From: Calliopum simillimum
Lineage: Eukaryota; Arthropoda; Insecta; Diptera; Lauxaniidae
NCBI GenBank assembly: GCA_951812925.1
Contig: OX638371.1
Span: forward strand, 45,606,101 to 45,670,100
Direction of reading: 5' to 3'
Length of the DNA stretch: 64,000 nt
The notes below the pieces were generated by a model that did not search any database, was not told the origin of the DNA, and was given only the letters and a program-made list of their open reading frames with translations. Of this stretch, positions 31,191-42,863 are shown in pieces (position 1 is the first letter of the stretch; every line of letters begins with the position of its first letter). Made by a program: the position numbers and the translations under genes.

Positions 31191-33120
31191 ACATTTTATA
31201 CAATCTGCGAGCAATCGCACGACTAAAAATCGACACAAAATTTGACACAAACTCAAACCCGATTCAGACTATTTAGTTTCCCGACAATTTAGTTTGTCTT
31301 GTGACCTGGCTCTAATTTGGGGTGTACACTGTACAGACTATCAAATTACAAAAATTTATTTGATGAATTCGAATTTGTTTGGCATCACTAATTTTGCCGT
31401 CAAAAAAAAAAATTTGTATGGATTTGATGAGTTTTTGATGGTGGGAACAATTCTTCAAATAATTTGACAAAAACTTAGAATTAAAACAAAAAATTTTGGA
31501 TTTTTCGCTGATTTGATCAGTGGTTTGAAAGTGCGAACGCAAATAAATTTTTCTGTATGCGTATTTTTATTTCAAAAAAAGATTTCAACGAGTGCACATC
31601 GCTCTGGTGATGAAATTAAAGAGGCATATAATTTTTTTATACTATAAAGGCTGTTTTCATTATTTTAATCAAAGTTGTGGTTGAAAGAACGCCTAAGTAA
31701 TTTAATTCAATTATAAAATAAGTCCTTAGCCAATTTGCAGATACATTTGTAATTTTAGATGCAGCTACTGAAGTATTTTATACACAAAAGTAAATTTTTT
31801 TGTAAAATAGCAACAAAATAATTTTGAGTTGTCTTTTCAATGAACGGAATAATTTATTTCTGCTAATAAAATTAAATTTATGGTATTTCCACTGCATTTT
31901 ATTAATTAGTTTCCTTGTTTTTCATCGACGCTTCAATTTTAATAGCCAGAATTTATCCGCTATTAAGATATTACCTTATCGGCGTACAAAGCAAAACAAA
32001 ATTTGAAGAGTGATTTGATTGTGTGTTAGTGTATAAATAGTATCACTAAAAAAAGTTCGCTGCACACCCCCCATTTTGAAAGCTTATCGGTTTTGGAAAA
32101 AAAAAAAACATTTTCTAAATAAGTATTTGCTTGATTTTTTCTCTATAGCTCCGCTATTTGACGTCCGATATTGTTTTAAATGCCTCAATGCGCTATATTC
32201 CATCCTTAGAAGTAATTTATATCAAATTTTTGTTTCGACTCATTATCTGAGTTTCTACTACCCTAAGGTGCCAAGGACATTTCATAAAATTAAAGCCCAT
32301 AAAATATCATAAAATTCAACTCTACAAAGTTTCCTCAAATTGCTGAAGAAGTTATAGCGAATCTAAAACTTCGGTGCAAAATATGAAAAATCGGAAATCG
32401 ATACCTAAAATGATGCAATGATCTTATTTTTTAGTCGAATTCTTTCAAAAAACATTTATGTTATATTATGACATTAAATTATTTTAAATCGTTTAACTTT
32501 AGAACCGTGCACGGCCTGGTCAACCTATTTTCGTGTTTCTGGGCCCTCAGTGCCCATAGTGTATTTTGTATGGGGATCACTGGAAATTTTTTTAAGAAAC
32601 GTATGGTTTTTTTTATTCAATTATAATTTTTTATTTTTTTATTGAGCGTTTATTTACATATGTACATATGAATGAGCGTAGTATATAAAGGGCCTGTGCC
32701 AATCGAAAACATTTCACACACCTATACAAATTCTGACGTTCTATATGACGAGGTTGAAGTTTTTAGATTTTATGACTGAATTCAATTCTACATATTAAAA
32801 TCTATGTAACCATTGTTATAAAACCCACCAAATGTCAATAATTTTACTTTTATTCAATACCAAAAATAATGGTTCAGACCAAAATGAAACATTTCCATAT
32901 CTTTGCAAGGAATAACTTCGAGATATTAGCGAAAAGTCAATGATAAAAATTAATCTTATTGTTATGGTCACTACAATACAAATTAATTTTATTGTGATGG
33001 CAACACTATAATTACGGTAAAACTGTAAGAATTTGATTACAGTTGTTAATACCTAAGCGTTGTTTTTAATATTTAGTAAGTTTTCAATGATATTTAAAGT
33101 CAAGTTCGTTTAACAAAAAA
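31191..33120. other. Long AT-rich stretch, no gene seen
   Basis: Mostly low-complexity. Short ORFs (31824-32006, 32076-32312) are AT-driven and unsupported. From about 32870, ATGGTTCAGACCAAAATGAA and CATTTCC resemble sequences at 35030 and (inverted) 35216, so the 3' part probably belongs to the transposon that follows. Confidence 0.4.
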
Positions 33121-35245
33121 CATCTATGGCAGAAGCAACAGTAGGAAGTATAAACATCGGTAAAAGAAAAAGTGATCCAGTTCAGAGGACGAATAATAGG
33201 CGTGCAAATCGACATAAAAAGTAGTTGCGTTGATATCTTGGTATTTTTTCCTATCTTAAAAAGTTAATGTTTTTCGCAGGTACGCTGATAAGGATCCGTT
33301 TGCTCTGTCTTTTCACAAACCACGCATTCATAAAGAAAAAATTGGTTACAAATGTGGGAAGTTCAATACCCACTGGATTGTTATCAATTGAGAGCTGTTG
33401 TATAAAAACAAAGCACAAATTGACCAGGATCAATATATGACACGACTGATGGTTCCATATGTACCCAAACGTCGTAGGTATACAGCAGAATGTAAAAAAA
33501 AATAAATTCTCATGCAACTATTTTCACAAGAACAAATCAATGAGGGTGTGCCAAGCCTTATTTTTGAAAGCATTGTCGGTTACAGGTAGGAGAGTGAATA
33601 CTATTGCAAACAATTTTTTTCATGGCAATATTCCAAAAGAGAATAGAGGTGGAGATAGGCTCACGGCTAGATTTAAACCAAAAAAAGAAAGTGTGCTAAA
33701 ATTCCTCAAAAATTTACCAGCGAAAGAGAGCCATTACAATAGAAATAAATCTCAAAGATGCTATCTTTCATCAATATAAAGAAACTTTGGGCGATTTATA
33801 ATGGTTCAGTAGACAATCCACTGAAAGTTAAAAATCATATTTCTGGAATATTTTCAATACTCTTATGTATTGAATAAACAGAAAATCAAAATGGGCGAAT
33901 TCTTTTTTTTTTTTTTTTTGAAATTGCAAGAGTTGAGCCTCCTAGATCTGTGAGCTTGTGTTTCGATATGCAGCAAGTTCAATAATTGCCACGTACCCCT
34001 AATCAAAAAGCTTTTTATTCAAGGCAAATAGACTACTATAATTTATGTGTTGTCGACATGAAATCTAAGGATCCGGTGTTTTATGCCCCGACAGAAGATC
34101 AAGCTGGAAGAGGTGCTGTTTGCGTTGGTTCTGCTTTATTGGCCCATTTCGGTACACTCAGTCTATTGGATGTGGATACCTTACGATTATTTTGTGACGG
34201 TTGTGGTGTACAAAATAAAAACATGCATCCCATACATGCCCTAATCCATTGGATGTTAAAAAGTGCTCCAAAAACAGCTGAAACAAGTACAGTTATATTT
34301 TCCAGTACGAGGTCATAGTTTTTTGCCAGTGTTTTTGGGCGTGTTGAAAAAGATTTGCGAAAAAATACTACCATTCTTGTTAAAGAAGGTTATCACGCAA
34401 TTTATTCTGTGCATGGGCAAGTTAAGATTTTAGGAAAAGACTGGCACCTCAAAGATTTGAAAATGTTAGCAGAATATTACCGTCCTATAAACGGCATACA
34501 GAATATGACACGAATTTATTTTAAGCTCTCCACAAATCAGCAAAAGCAATGTGTAGTAAAAATTTTCGAAATTTACAAAGTTGAATGCCAAGAAAAATTT
34601 ACCAGCTTTCTTAAAAGTGGCAAAAACCTCCCATTTGCTTAATGAAATTCCTCTTGGTGTTGCAATTAATTCAAAAAAGAAAAAAGATGTTGTTAAACTA
34701 TTGGAAAGACATGGCCAACAGTGGTCAAACATTTCGGAGCTAGAATATTATACAAAGATATTATCAGACCAGCAAGGAAATAGTGCCAATGAAACAGATG
34801 ACATAACCGTATGTGAGTGTTTGGAAGAAGACACTGGAATGAAAGTGTAATAATATGTTGATTTTTTGTAAAACTTGAATTTTTTTGTAATAAGTGAAAT
34901 GAAATAAAAGTTTATGCAGTCCTAATCAAAAAGATATACATAATTACAATTTTATTCAAAACAAAAAGCCATAATTCCAAACCTAGTATCTTCATAGGGT
35001 TTAGAACAAAATGAAATAAATACAATGTGACGGACCAAAACGCAACATTTCCAAAATTGTTATCTAAATAACTTAAAAATTAATTGCCAAATTTATCTAT
35101 GATTTGTAATGTTCCTAGAAAGCTATTACACCAAAATAACTGTTTTGAAAAAAATATACATCATACTGGCTTTAATAACATTTATGCGTCTATCCAAAAA
35201 CTTGTTAAGATAGACTTATTGCGTTTTGTTATGGACCTCCTCATA
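32870..35245 (+). mobile_element. Second DNA transposon with a DGCGxQ-type transposase gene
   Basis: A broken coding region (33125-34850) is bracketed by repeats of a GGACCAAAACGCAACATTTCC type: near 32873 (GGTTCAGACCAAAATGAAAC), near 35034 in the same orientation and near 35216-35238 inverted (GCGTTTTGTTATGGACC). If the first and last are TIRs the element is about 2.4 kb, but they match only partly and no target duplication was read. It shares motif order with the transposase at 5.1-6.0 kb. Confidence 0.55.
33125..34850 (+). pseudogene. Transposase-like gene, five or more frame pieces
   Basis: Starts ATG GCA at 33126 (MAEATVGSINIGKRK), with a probable intron before TTTTTCGCAG at 33280. Pieces read FALSFHKPRIHKEKIGYKCG, then MRVCQALFLKALSVTGRRVN (33540-33600), NLPAKESHYNRNKSQRCYLS (33710-33770), LPRTPNQKAFYSRQIDYYNL (33985-34045), TLRLFCDGCGVQNKNMHPIH (34180-34240), a GHSFLP block near 34312 in another frame, RKNTTILVKEGYHAIYSVHG (34355 on) and a Lys-rich C-terminus ending TAA near 34850. 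The order VC..(F)L..L, HY.R..S...YL, FYSRQ...YN and DGCG.QN is known to me from uncharacterised insect transposon proteins. The Asp of DGCG is a likely catalytic residue by inference. Frameshifts near 33780, 34310 and 34620 make it inactive. Confidence 0.72.
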
Positions 35246-35560
35246 TACAATTTTTGAAGCATATGAGGTGAAATTGTTGCGTTAAAAATTTGAACTAGCC
35301 CAGAGGCTACTGAAAATTTTGACAATCAAAACTGAAAACAGATAAATTTCAACATTCAAATTTTTGAAAAAAAAATATTTATTTATTTATTTATTGTAAG
35401 CTGCCTACACGTGCTGCCGCACAGCTGCCATTGAGTATTGAACGGAATCCTTTAGAGGAAGTGTTAGTGGCAAAGGAGAAAGATATTTTTGAATCAAATA
35501 AAGTAAATGTATCGGATTACAAAAAACATGACGATTTTGTTGCCGGTGTAGTAGATATTT
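35246..35560 (+). other. Unassigned stretch with a short protein-like ORF
   Basis: After a TTTATTTATTTATTTATTG run the frame from 35431 reads IERNPLEEVLVAKEKDIFES and continues NKVNVSDYKKHDDFVAGVVD. It looks protein-like for about 50 residues and then passes into the dispersed repeat at 35560. It may be a fragment of a displaced exon or of a transposon. I do not recognise it. Confidence 0.3.
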
Positions 35561-36280
35561 CAATGAAATTTGGTACACTGCATCCGCCGTCAAAGATAGC
35601 TCGGGGGATTGAAAATGAGCGAAATCGGTCAACGGGCACGCCTACCGCCCATACAAAAAATATATTCAAAATGCAATTTTAGGAGTATTTTTCACGACAA
35701 TGCAACCAAAATACGCATAATTACTTAGAAATGTATGCGCAAGCTCTGAGAAAAAACTGACCGAATTCGGACAAGAGGGCGTGTCACCTCCCATATAAGC
35801 AAAAGCTTCAAAACGCTATAGTGAAAGCGTTTTATGAGATATTCGAACCAAATTTGACTCAGACACTAAGAATCATAAATGAAAGCTCTCAACAAAAATT
35901 GGGTGAAATCGGACTAGGCGGCATGGCACCTCCCATATGAGCAAAAGTTTTAAAATGCTATACTGAAAGAGTTTTTTGAGATAATCCAACCAAACTTCTC
36001 TCAAATACTAAAGACTAAAAATGCGCGCTCTAACCTAAAACTAGAAGAACTCGGAAAAGAGGGCGTGGCACCTCCTATATAAGCAAAAGCTTTAAAACTC
36101 TATACTGAAAACGTTTTTCACTCAGACACTAAAAACTATAAATGCAAGCTCTGAACAAAAACTGGTGAACTCGGACACTAGGGTGTACCACTTCCCATGT
36201 GAGCAAAATTTTGAAAATACTGCAGTGTAGGGTGTTTAACGTTTGGCCAGGCCAAATTTTACACCCTTACTAGTTTTATT
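35560..36280 (+). repeat. Dispersed non-coding repeat, copy 2 (four internal units)
   Basis: Starts ATTTGGTACACTGCATCCGC and GATTGAAAATGAGCG, then about four diverged 120-150-bp units with GGACAAGAGGGCGTG, CACCTCCCATATAAGCAAAA and TTCAAAACGCTATA. It ends TGTTTGGCCAGGCCAAATTT and ACACCCTTACTAGTTTTATT. A close relative with the same start and end lies at 37150-37715, and an inverted shorter one at 23420-23880. Confidence 0.75.
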
Positions 36281-36799
36281 TTATGATTGCGCATTTCCAA
36301 AAGCTAGGGCTTACATGTGGACATTATTTTTGTGGAATAAACTCCCAAAATGGTATACTTTAATAAATAATATAAACATTTTCGATAAATGGCCAATTTT
36401 TTATTTCTTCTGGCACCTTAAATCAGGCTTTATACTATAATTAAAAATTGTGTCATTTGCTGACTCAGCTCTTTTAACATATTCAAAATTAAAAGGAAAT
36501 ATGTATATCCTAATCAGTAGTTTCATTTTTTTAAATCTTGAACTTTTTAACGCATTTATTTTTTGCAATTGCTAAAAAATATACGAAACAAAAGTAAAAA
36601 AATTAGATCATCTGAAACGTCAAAAATTGAATCTGTCAGAAATTGTAATCCATTTGACACAACAAAATTATAAATTTTAGTCACCAGAGTGAAATTATTT
36701 TTCACACCTATTTGCTTAGGGTAAAAGTTTCGATTTGGCACCGGCCCAAAGTATTTGTATGTGAAAAAAGTATAAAGAAGTGTGTAAATTGAGGTGGTC
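36281..36799. other. Spacer, no gene seen
   Basis: AT-rich; the short ORFs are unsupported. Confidence 0.4.
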
Positions 36800-37720
36800 G
36801 TCATGATGGATGATCGTCAATCAGCTCTAAATATCGAATTTGAATTTCCCTGATTTTTTTAAATTTTTAATGTTGAGCGTTGATTGCTCTATTGGGCTCT
36901 GATTGGCCCCTTGTGTCTATGTGTCAGTCTGTATGCTGAAATTACGATTACGCCCAAACTGATAAAGCTTTATGCATAAAATCCTTCCGTTTGTAACGCA
37001 GAGAAAGAGGCGTGGCAGATATAGAAAAGTATATATATTCTTGATCGTCGTCACCTCCTGAGTCGATATAGCCATGTCCGTCTGTCTCACTGGCTGGCTG
37101 CGTGTGGATATAAATTTTTTTGGAAAACTAAGCAAGATAGTTCAATGACATTTGGTGCACAGCCTCCGTAGTCAAAGTTAGCTCGGGGGATTGAAAATGA
37201 GCGAGATCGGTCAACGGACACGCCTACCGCCCATACATAAAATATATTCAAAATGCAACATTTGGCGTATTTTTCACGATAACGCAACCAAAATACATAT
37301 AAATACTACGAAATGTAAGCGCAAGCTCTGAGTAAAAACTGGGCGAATTCGGACAAGAGAGCATGGCACCTCTCATATAAGCAAAAGCTTCAAAACGTTA
37401 TACTTAATGCGTTTTTTGAGACAATCGAGCTAAATTTTGCTCAGACACTAAGAATCATAAATGAAAGCTTTAAGCAAAAACTGGATGCAATCAGACAAGA
37501 GAGCGTGGCACATCCCATATAAGCAAAAGATTCAAAACGCTATGCTGAAAAAATTTTTTGAGATAATCCAACCAAATAATAATCCAAAAAATTGGGTGAG
37601 TACGGACAAGAGGGCGTGGCACTTCCCATATTAGGAAAATTTTCAAAATACTGCTGTGTAGGGTATTTAATGTTTGGCCAGGCCAAAGGTAACACCCTTA
37701 CTAGTTTTTATTTTACTTAT
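36800..37720 (+). repeat. Dispersed non-coding repeat, copy 3
   Basis: The first part (GATCGTCAATCAGCTCTAAA, TTGATTGCTC..TTGGGCTCTGATTGGCCCC) matches the start of the cargo in transposon copy 2 near 14010-14110. It then has GGCGTGGCAGATATAGAAAA, GTATATATATTCTTGATCGT, the GTCCGTCTGTC block, and repeats the body and end of copy 2, finishing TTTGGCCAGGCCAAAGGTAA and ACACCCTTACTAG. No coding capacity. Confidence 0.75.
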
Positions 37721-38055
37721 ACCTAAATCTTATCAAAACTGATTTTTTTTAAGTAGTAAAAAGTTCAATATATTGAAAAACGATGAGATCTGACATTCGT
37801 TTCGAACAATTTGGGGTTTAAAAACAACAGTGAAAATTGGTATGGGCACCTGGGGAATGGTCTCAATTGAATCTGGTGTGAGAAAATTAAAAAAAAAAAA
37901 ATCAATCTTAATGTAAGAAAAAAACTACAATTTTTCGTTTGGGTTCCAAAAGTATGGTTTTGGTCAAACGCACTTTTGTTATCCAAAGAACACAAATAGC
38001 ACCTATGTGCAAATATGCAACAAATTTTTATTGCAATGCAATGTAAACTAAACAT
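37721..38055. other. Spacer, no gene seen
   Basis: AT-rich sequence with a poly-A/T-driven ORF on the minus strand only. Confidence 0.4.
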
Positions 38056-38764
38056 TACCCAACAAACAAAAACTTTTGGAAAATAACTTATTATACGCTT
38101 ATTGAAGCAAACATTTCGTTTGGAAATTAACTTGCAAAATGTTTGGAAATTCTTGAACTTTAGTTATTTAATAACCGAAACTGGACCCTTCATAGCAAGC
38201 TTCTGAAAATCATTTGGAGCAAGTTTATTATATTTATAAATATGTATATATATTTTATTGTTCAATATTTTTAAATTGTTTTTTTAACTTAACAATTAAC
38301 ATATTGTTAGTATTTATTCAGTTCATAAAATAACGTTTTCCAGACATTTTTAATTTAATTAAAAATAAAAAAAAATTATGTTTGCGGAGAATCGAACATA
38401 TGACTTCGAAATTATGAGTCGACAATCTTATCAACTAACCTAACGTGCCAATTATGATTCAAATGCCTTGTATTTAAAAAAAAAAAAATAAAATAAAAAT
38501 TTTTCGAATGTTTGGAAAACGATTATTGAAACTTTTGAAAATCAACGTTTTGGACCGTATATTAGGGATAAACAATAAAGGTATACATCGCTTTACGTTT
38601 TATTATTTTTAATTCCCCTAAACATAGGCCAAAAATCAAATGAATTTTAAAAATAATACAAAAATAATATTTTCCAAACATTAGAAAATTGGTTATGAAA
38701 ACATTTGAAAATTAAATTTTTCCAAGCTAAAAATTGAAAAGGTTATAAAATTGTTTGTTGGGTA
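38056..38764. mobile_element. TA-flanked MITE carrying a tRNA-like segment
   Basis: Ends TACCCAACAAACAAAAAC (38056 on) and TTGTTTGTTGGGTA (to 38764) are inverted; the outer TA may be the target duplication, as in Tc1/mariner-type MITEs. Inside are a tRNA-Met-like stretch on the minus strand and several TTTTGGAAAA / TTTTCCAAA words. No ORF. Part of it (38541-38637) is repeated inverted at 39580-39681. Confidence 0.7.
38381..38452 (-). tRNA. tRNA-Met(CAT)-like pseudogene or SINE head
   Basis: The minus strand reads TTGGCACGTTAGGTTAGTTG, then ATAAGATTGTCGACTCATAA, TTTCGAAGTCATATGTTCGA and TTCTCCGCAAACA. It has a box-A-like GTTAGGTTAGTTGATAAG, an anticodon loop CTCATAA as in elongator tRNA-Met, and a box B GTTCGATTC. 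Acceptor-stem pairing is poor and the anticodon stem is imperfect, so it is not a working tRNA gene. A tRNA-derived fragment or SINE head captured by the surrounding MITE is the better reading. Confidence 0.6.
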
Positions 38765-39563
38765 TTTCTGGATTCAAGAAGAAGATAAAACTTATTCAAC
38801 GTCTGCATTTAGAAGTAGGCGGTTCGTAGAACATGTTTAAAATGTGAAAGAAATTTTAATTTCATTAAATCTGGTAAGGTACTTGAAAGTCCTAATTAAA
38901 ACCTAATTTAAACTATGTTGATATCTTTTATTCCTCAGAGATATCCTAACCTAAAAAGACAAAAAAGTGCAAAAAACCCATTTTTCCTATATTTCGGTCT
39001 ACGATATCGCTTAGAAACATAATTTAAATAAGGTTTTAAACAAAAATATTAGGGTTTTTAAGTACTTTAACCAGATTTAACGAATAAATAATATGCTAAA
39101 TAGTTATATAGCTTCAGAAAATGGCAAAAAACGATTTTTTTTTTTTGGTTTTTAGGTTAGAATATCTCAAAAACTATACACGATAGAGCAAGTCGGATTC
39201 GCGTTCAGCATCGCAAAACACATCGAATGTGATTACTTTAATTTTTGTTTATTGTAGTTTAAAAATTTTTTTTTTATGTATGGGAAAATGGCCCAACTAA
39301 AAAAGGGGTTATCTCAAAATTTAGTCGAGTAGTCACGAGCGAAAATTTTTTATACATCATTTGAATGATAAGTAAACATAATCTGGAAAAAAATTTGACG
39401 CTCGATTTAAAACGGGTTAAGGCATGCCGTTTAGTGGTATATTCCAAGGTTGGCTAAAGTTTTCATTCTTGTCATGGTAAAAACATTACAAGTGCTTTCG
39501 AAAAGGTTAGATTATGGCCATTTCAAGAACTTTTAACGATTTTAAAGTTTACACCAAGAAAAA
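38765..39563. other. Spacer, no gene seen
   Basis: AT-rich; homopolymers and short unsupported ORFs. Confidence 0.4.
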
Positions 39564-39681
39564 TAGTTTGTTGGGATCATTTTTGGCCTATGTTTAGGGG
39601 AATTAAAAATAATAAAACGTAAAGCGATGTATACCTTTATTGTTTATCCCTTATGTACAGCCCAAAACGTCGATTTTCAAT
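39564..39681. repeat. Truncated inverted copy of the TA-flanked MITE
   Basis: ATAGTTTGTTGGGATCATTT and then TTGGCCTATGTTTAGGGGAA through TGTTTATCCCTTATGTACAG are the near-exact reverse complement of 38541-38637. The MITE end GTTTGTTGGG sits next to it, so this is a second copy with an internal deletion. Confidence 0.75.
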
Positions 39682-40152
39682 TTATTACGACGGCACCGAC
39701 GAAAGATGTTGAAATCTCAAAAATTATAAAATCCGTGGAATGTATGTCCAATTTTTCTATCATACGACGGCTAAATCTTTGTATCCGAATCATCCCTTTA
39801 TTATTTATTACATACGTGGCTCTGAGTAATTCTACTCCATATACTCAGTCTAGTGAAATGTTTTACAGCTATGTCCCAAACTACGTTTTAAATCGAAGCT
39901 ACATTAACTTATATAGGTTTTATGTAAAATAGGCTTATTACAGACTAGGAACGTAGAACGCTCCACGCAATTCATAAAAAGAGAACGAAATAACCATTCA
40001 GCAGTACAGTTTTCGATAAAATCAATTATTCAAAAATTTTAAGCATACAAGGAGGAAAGTTATATGGTGAGCGGTTGCAAAAAAAATAAAAATGACTTGT
40101 AAAATATTAATTTATTGTTTCATGTCATACATGTTTTGACCAATGGGTCTTA
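39682..40152. other. No supported gene; expected 3' end of element A not seen
   Basis: This lies downstream of the integrase of the minus-strand gypsy-type element. No copy of its LTR (TGTAATAGTTTTAAGTGCGC) is visible, so the 3' LTR has been lost. The plus ORF 39627-39932 starts in the MITE copy and is not credible. Confidence 0.45.
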
Positions 40153-40974
40153 CTAGCCTGCACTTTGAAAATTTTCTACATTTATATTTTTGCTGAAATC
40201 GCTCAAGATGAAATTTCTCTTGTATACCTCTTGACCTCGTATCGCAGATAACACCGTTTGGTTTACGCTCTCAGAGGCATTCGCCTGATGGGAATGGAAA
40301 GCATTTTTCATATGTTGGATTTTAAAAGTGTCCAACATATTTTTAAACTCTTTGAAAGTCAATTGCTTTCCATTGTCCGAATGGATCAAGTCAGGGACAC
40401 CAAAAGTGTTAAAGATGTTATTAACTAAAAATTTTGTGACATTTGTCGCCGACGCCTCGCGCATAGCTTTAAGAAACATAAATTTCGATAAGTGGCCTAA
40501 CACAATGAATATGAATGTATTACCGGATTTGGAACGGGGATATTTACCCAAAAAATCTATAAAAAGTTTCTGGAATGGCCGATACGTGACAACCTCATTA
40601 ACCATTCTAGGCCTCAACTCACAATTTGGAGATTTAATTTCTTTATAAGTTACGCAATTGCAAGCATAGTTGCGCACTTGTGCAGCCATCTGTGGCCAAA
40701 AATACTTTTGCCTGATTCGATAAAGGGTCTTGGCTACGCCCTCGTGTGGGACAGAAGGTGGATCATGTTCTTTAGCAATTACTGTTGTAGTCAGTGCTTC
40801 TGGCACCCATATTTTCCAGGGATTTTCATCCAGTTCTTGCTGAGAAAATTCTGTTTTTCTATATACCACACCGTCCACGACTTTCAAATCTGGTAATCTA
40901 CTTCCATTTTCGTTGATTGTTTCTATTAGCTGAAGGTATTCAGGCGAACTCAACTCCGTAGTTTCGAATTCCAA
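40153..40974 (-). pseudogene. Element A integrase
   Basis: A 273-residue frame starts within the RNase H-integrase linker, and contains HDPPSVPHEGVAKTLYRI and CNCVTYKEIKS as the (damaged) HHCC zinc-binding module, FIDFLGKYPRSKSGNTFIFI with the first catalytic Asp, and HSDNGKQLTFKEF with the second. The third, usually a Glu in a ..P..N..xE.. context, appears as HQANASESVNQTV. The expected His ligand pair is altered (H-x-C type drift) and the C-terminal domain is lost after residue 273. Confidence 0.82.
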
Positions 40975-41660
40975 TACTAATTCCTCGACGCAGTCTTCCA
41001 GACTGTTCGTGACAGCGTGTCCGCAACTACGTTATCTGTACCTTTGTGGTGCTCTATCTCGAAGTTATATGACTGCAATTCTAAGGACCATCATGCTAAG
41101 CGCCCACTGAGATCACGCAAGCTCATCAGCCATTTGAGACTTGCATGGTCCGTGACGACTGTAAATGGCATGAGCTCTACGTACGGTCAGAATCTTTTTA
41201 TTGCCAGTACGGCCGCCAAACATTCTTTCTCAGTAACGTCGTAGTTTTTCTGAGCGCTATTAAATTTCTGGGGATAGAATGCAATCAGTCTGTCGTTGTT
41301 TTCTTTGTCTATCTCAAATAGAACAGCCCCTATTCCAAATTGTGAAGCATCACATTGTATTTAGAAACGGCTTTTAAAATCTGGGTGTACCAGTACAAGA
41401 GCGGTCGTTAAAGCAGTTTTAAGTTGGGTGAAAGCTTCGATAGCCTGAAAATTTTGGGTTTTTTTCTCAGTGTATCACTTAACGGTGACGACAAAGTTGC
41501 AAAATCCTTTATAAAGTGCCTGCACCATCCGGCTGCACATCTACGCACATCTCGAGATGACTGCTGAATTGGGATATTGGAGACGGCAGTTACCTTTTCA
41601 GGGTCCGTCTTCAATACCCCTCCACCGATGACAAACCCTAGATAGCGCAGTTCCTTCATA
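40975..41660 (-). pseudogene. Element A RNase H and RT thumb region
   Basis: Read in several minus-strand frames: KELRYLGFVIGGGVLKTDPE and the following thumb (41659-41480), then the RNase H core FGIGAVLFEIDKENNDRLIA, EKECLAAVLAI and [19 protein letters not shown] (about 41370-41100), and HHKGTDNVVADTLSRTV near 41030. The residues expected in gypsy RNase H (Asp, Glu, Asp) are still visible but stops interrupt the frame at several points. Confidence 0.75.
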
Positions 41661-42378
41661 CAAAACTTGGATTTTTTAACCCTATGGTCAGGTTTGCCGT
41701 GTCAGTATCGAAATCTCGAGCAATCACCAGCAGGTCACCCAGGTACACAAATACGTTTTGCTTAAGGCGCTGTGGGATCAGTTTATCTATCAGCCTGCAT
41801 AACCGTTGGGCCGCATTGCAGAGCCCAAACGGAATAACTGCAAATTGATAAAGTGGTCTCCCGGAAATTGTAAACGCTGTGCACTCCCAAGAGCTTTTCT
41901 CCAACTCAATCTGCCAAAAGCGTATTTGAGATCCACGCTGCTAATGAACACCGTTTCATCTAAGTATACGGCTAAGGATGTCCTCAATGTTTTGCAAGGG
42001 ATATGCATCCTTAATTGTGCGATCATTTAACTTCCTTGCATCCAGACATAACCGATTTTTCCCTGGCTTCCTCACCAGCGTGATTCTATTGCTCCAAGGA
42101 CTGTTGCTCACCTCAATAACTCCTAAGTCCAGCATATTTTCGATTTCGCTATACAAAAGTTCTTGCGCGGCCGGTGACACTGGACAGTATCTATCCTGTA
42201 CTGGTTCTGATCCCTCTTTCAAAATAATTGTGTGTTTTTCCAAGCTAGTTTTTCCTAAACCGTTCTCCTCAAAGCTTTTAAACTCCTTTACTGCCTCCTG
42301 CAACTGCTTCTCCTGATCTGAAGTTAAATAGTGTTGCGACGAATCTTTCTCTTGTTTTTCTTCATCCACTGGTGTCAC
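41656..42378 (-). pseudogene. Element A reverse transcriptase
   Basis: Two minus frames cover fingers and palm: LDLGVIEVSNSPWSNRITLV, RLCLDARKLNDRTIKDAYPL (42120-41990), then YQFAVIPFGLCNAAQ and VFVYLGDLLVIARDF. The catalytic YxDD box reads YLGD, so the first of the two Asp residues is lost. A shift separates the two frames near 41950. Downstream sequence continues into the RNase H. Confidence 0.85.
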
Positions 42379-42859
42379 TCCAAAAATGTAGGGTGTTAAA
42401 CCGAACTTTTTCCAAAAGTCGACGCCAAGGTATGGTGGTTACTCTAATGTTGAACAGACAAAAAATTCCATTTCCATTGCCTGATTTTTGTACTGCACTG
42501 GTACTTTGATTTTACCATGTATTCAGTGGGTTTTGCCTCCCGCCGTTCTCACAAGAGATATTGAACCTTTTGGTTCTATGCCTAAAGTTTTGAGCAGTTC
42601 TCCACAACCTTTGGCTAACAGACTCACAGAAGCGCCGGTATCCAACAAACCCCGCACAGAGATCGAAGAAATAATTACATCCGCATATGGTCGAATATCA
42701 TCGCTTTTGATTGCCGTCACACTACTTACGATTTCTTGCCTAAATTTCTTCCACTGGTTGTACCTTTTTCTCACTTTTAATAGTTTTTTGAAATTTCTAT
42801 TTTTTCCCCTAGCTGACTTTCGGCAAACATTTTATTTCTGACTTCCTGATAATTGCGTA
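42379..42859 (-). pseudogene. Element A protease
   Basis: Minus frame 42774-42523 includes SISVRGLLDTGASVSLLAKG, the DTGA active site of a retropepsin, and the following SLVRTAGGKT flap region. The remainder to 42379 contains weak homology in another frame. The region ends upstream at the insertion of element B. Confidence 0.75.
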
Positions 42860-42863
42860 TCCT

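Noticed and set aside
38381..38452. A functional tRNA-Met gene
   Set aside because: Acceptor-stem pairing is poor and box A is degenerate, so only a tRNA-like pseudogene is claimed.
39627..39932. 101-residue plus-strand ORF
   Set aside because: It begins in a truncated MITE copy and has no recognisable features.
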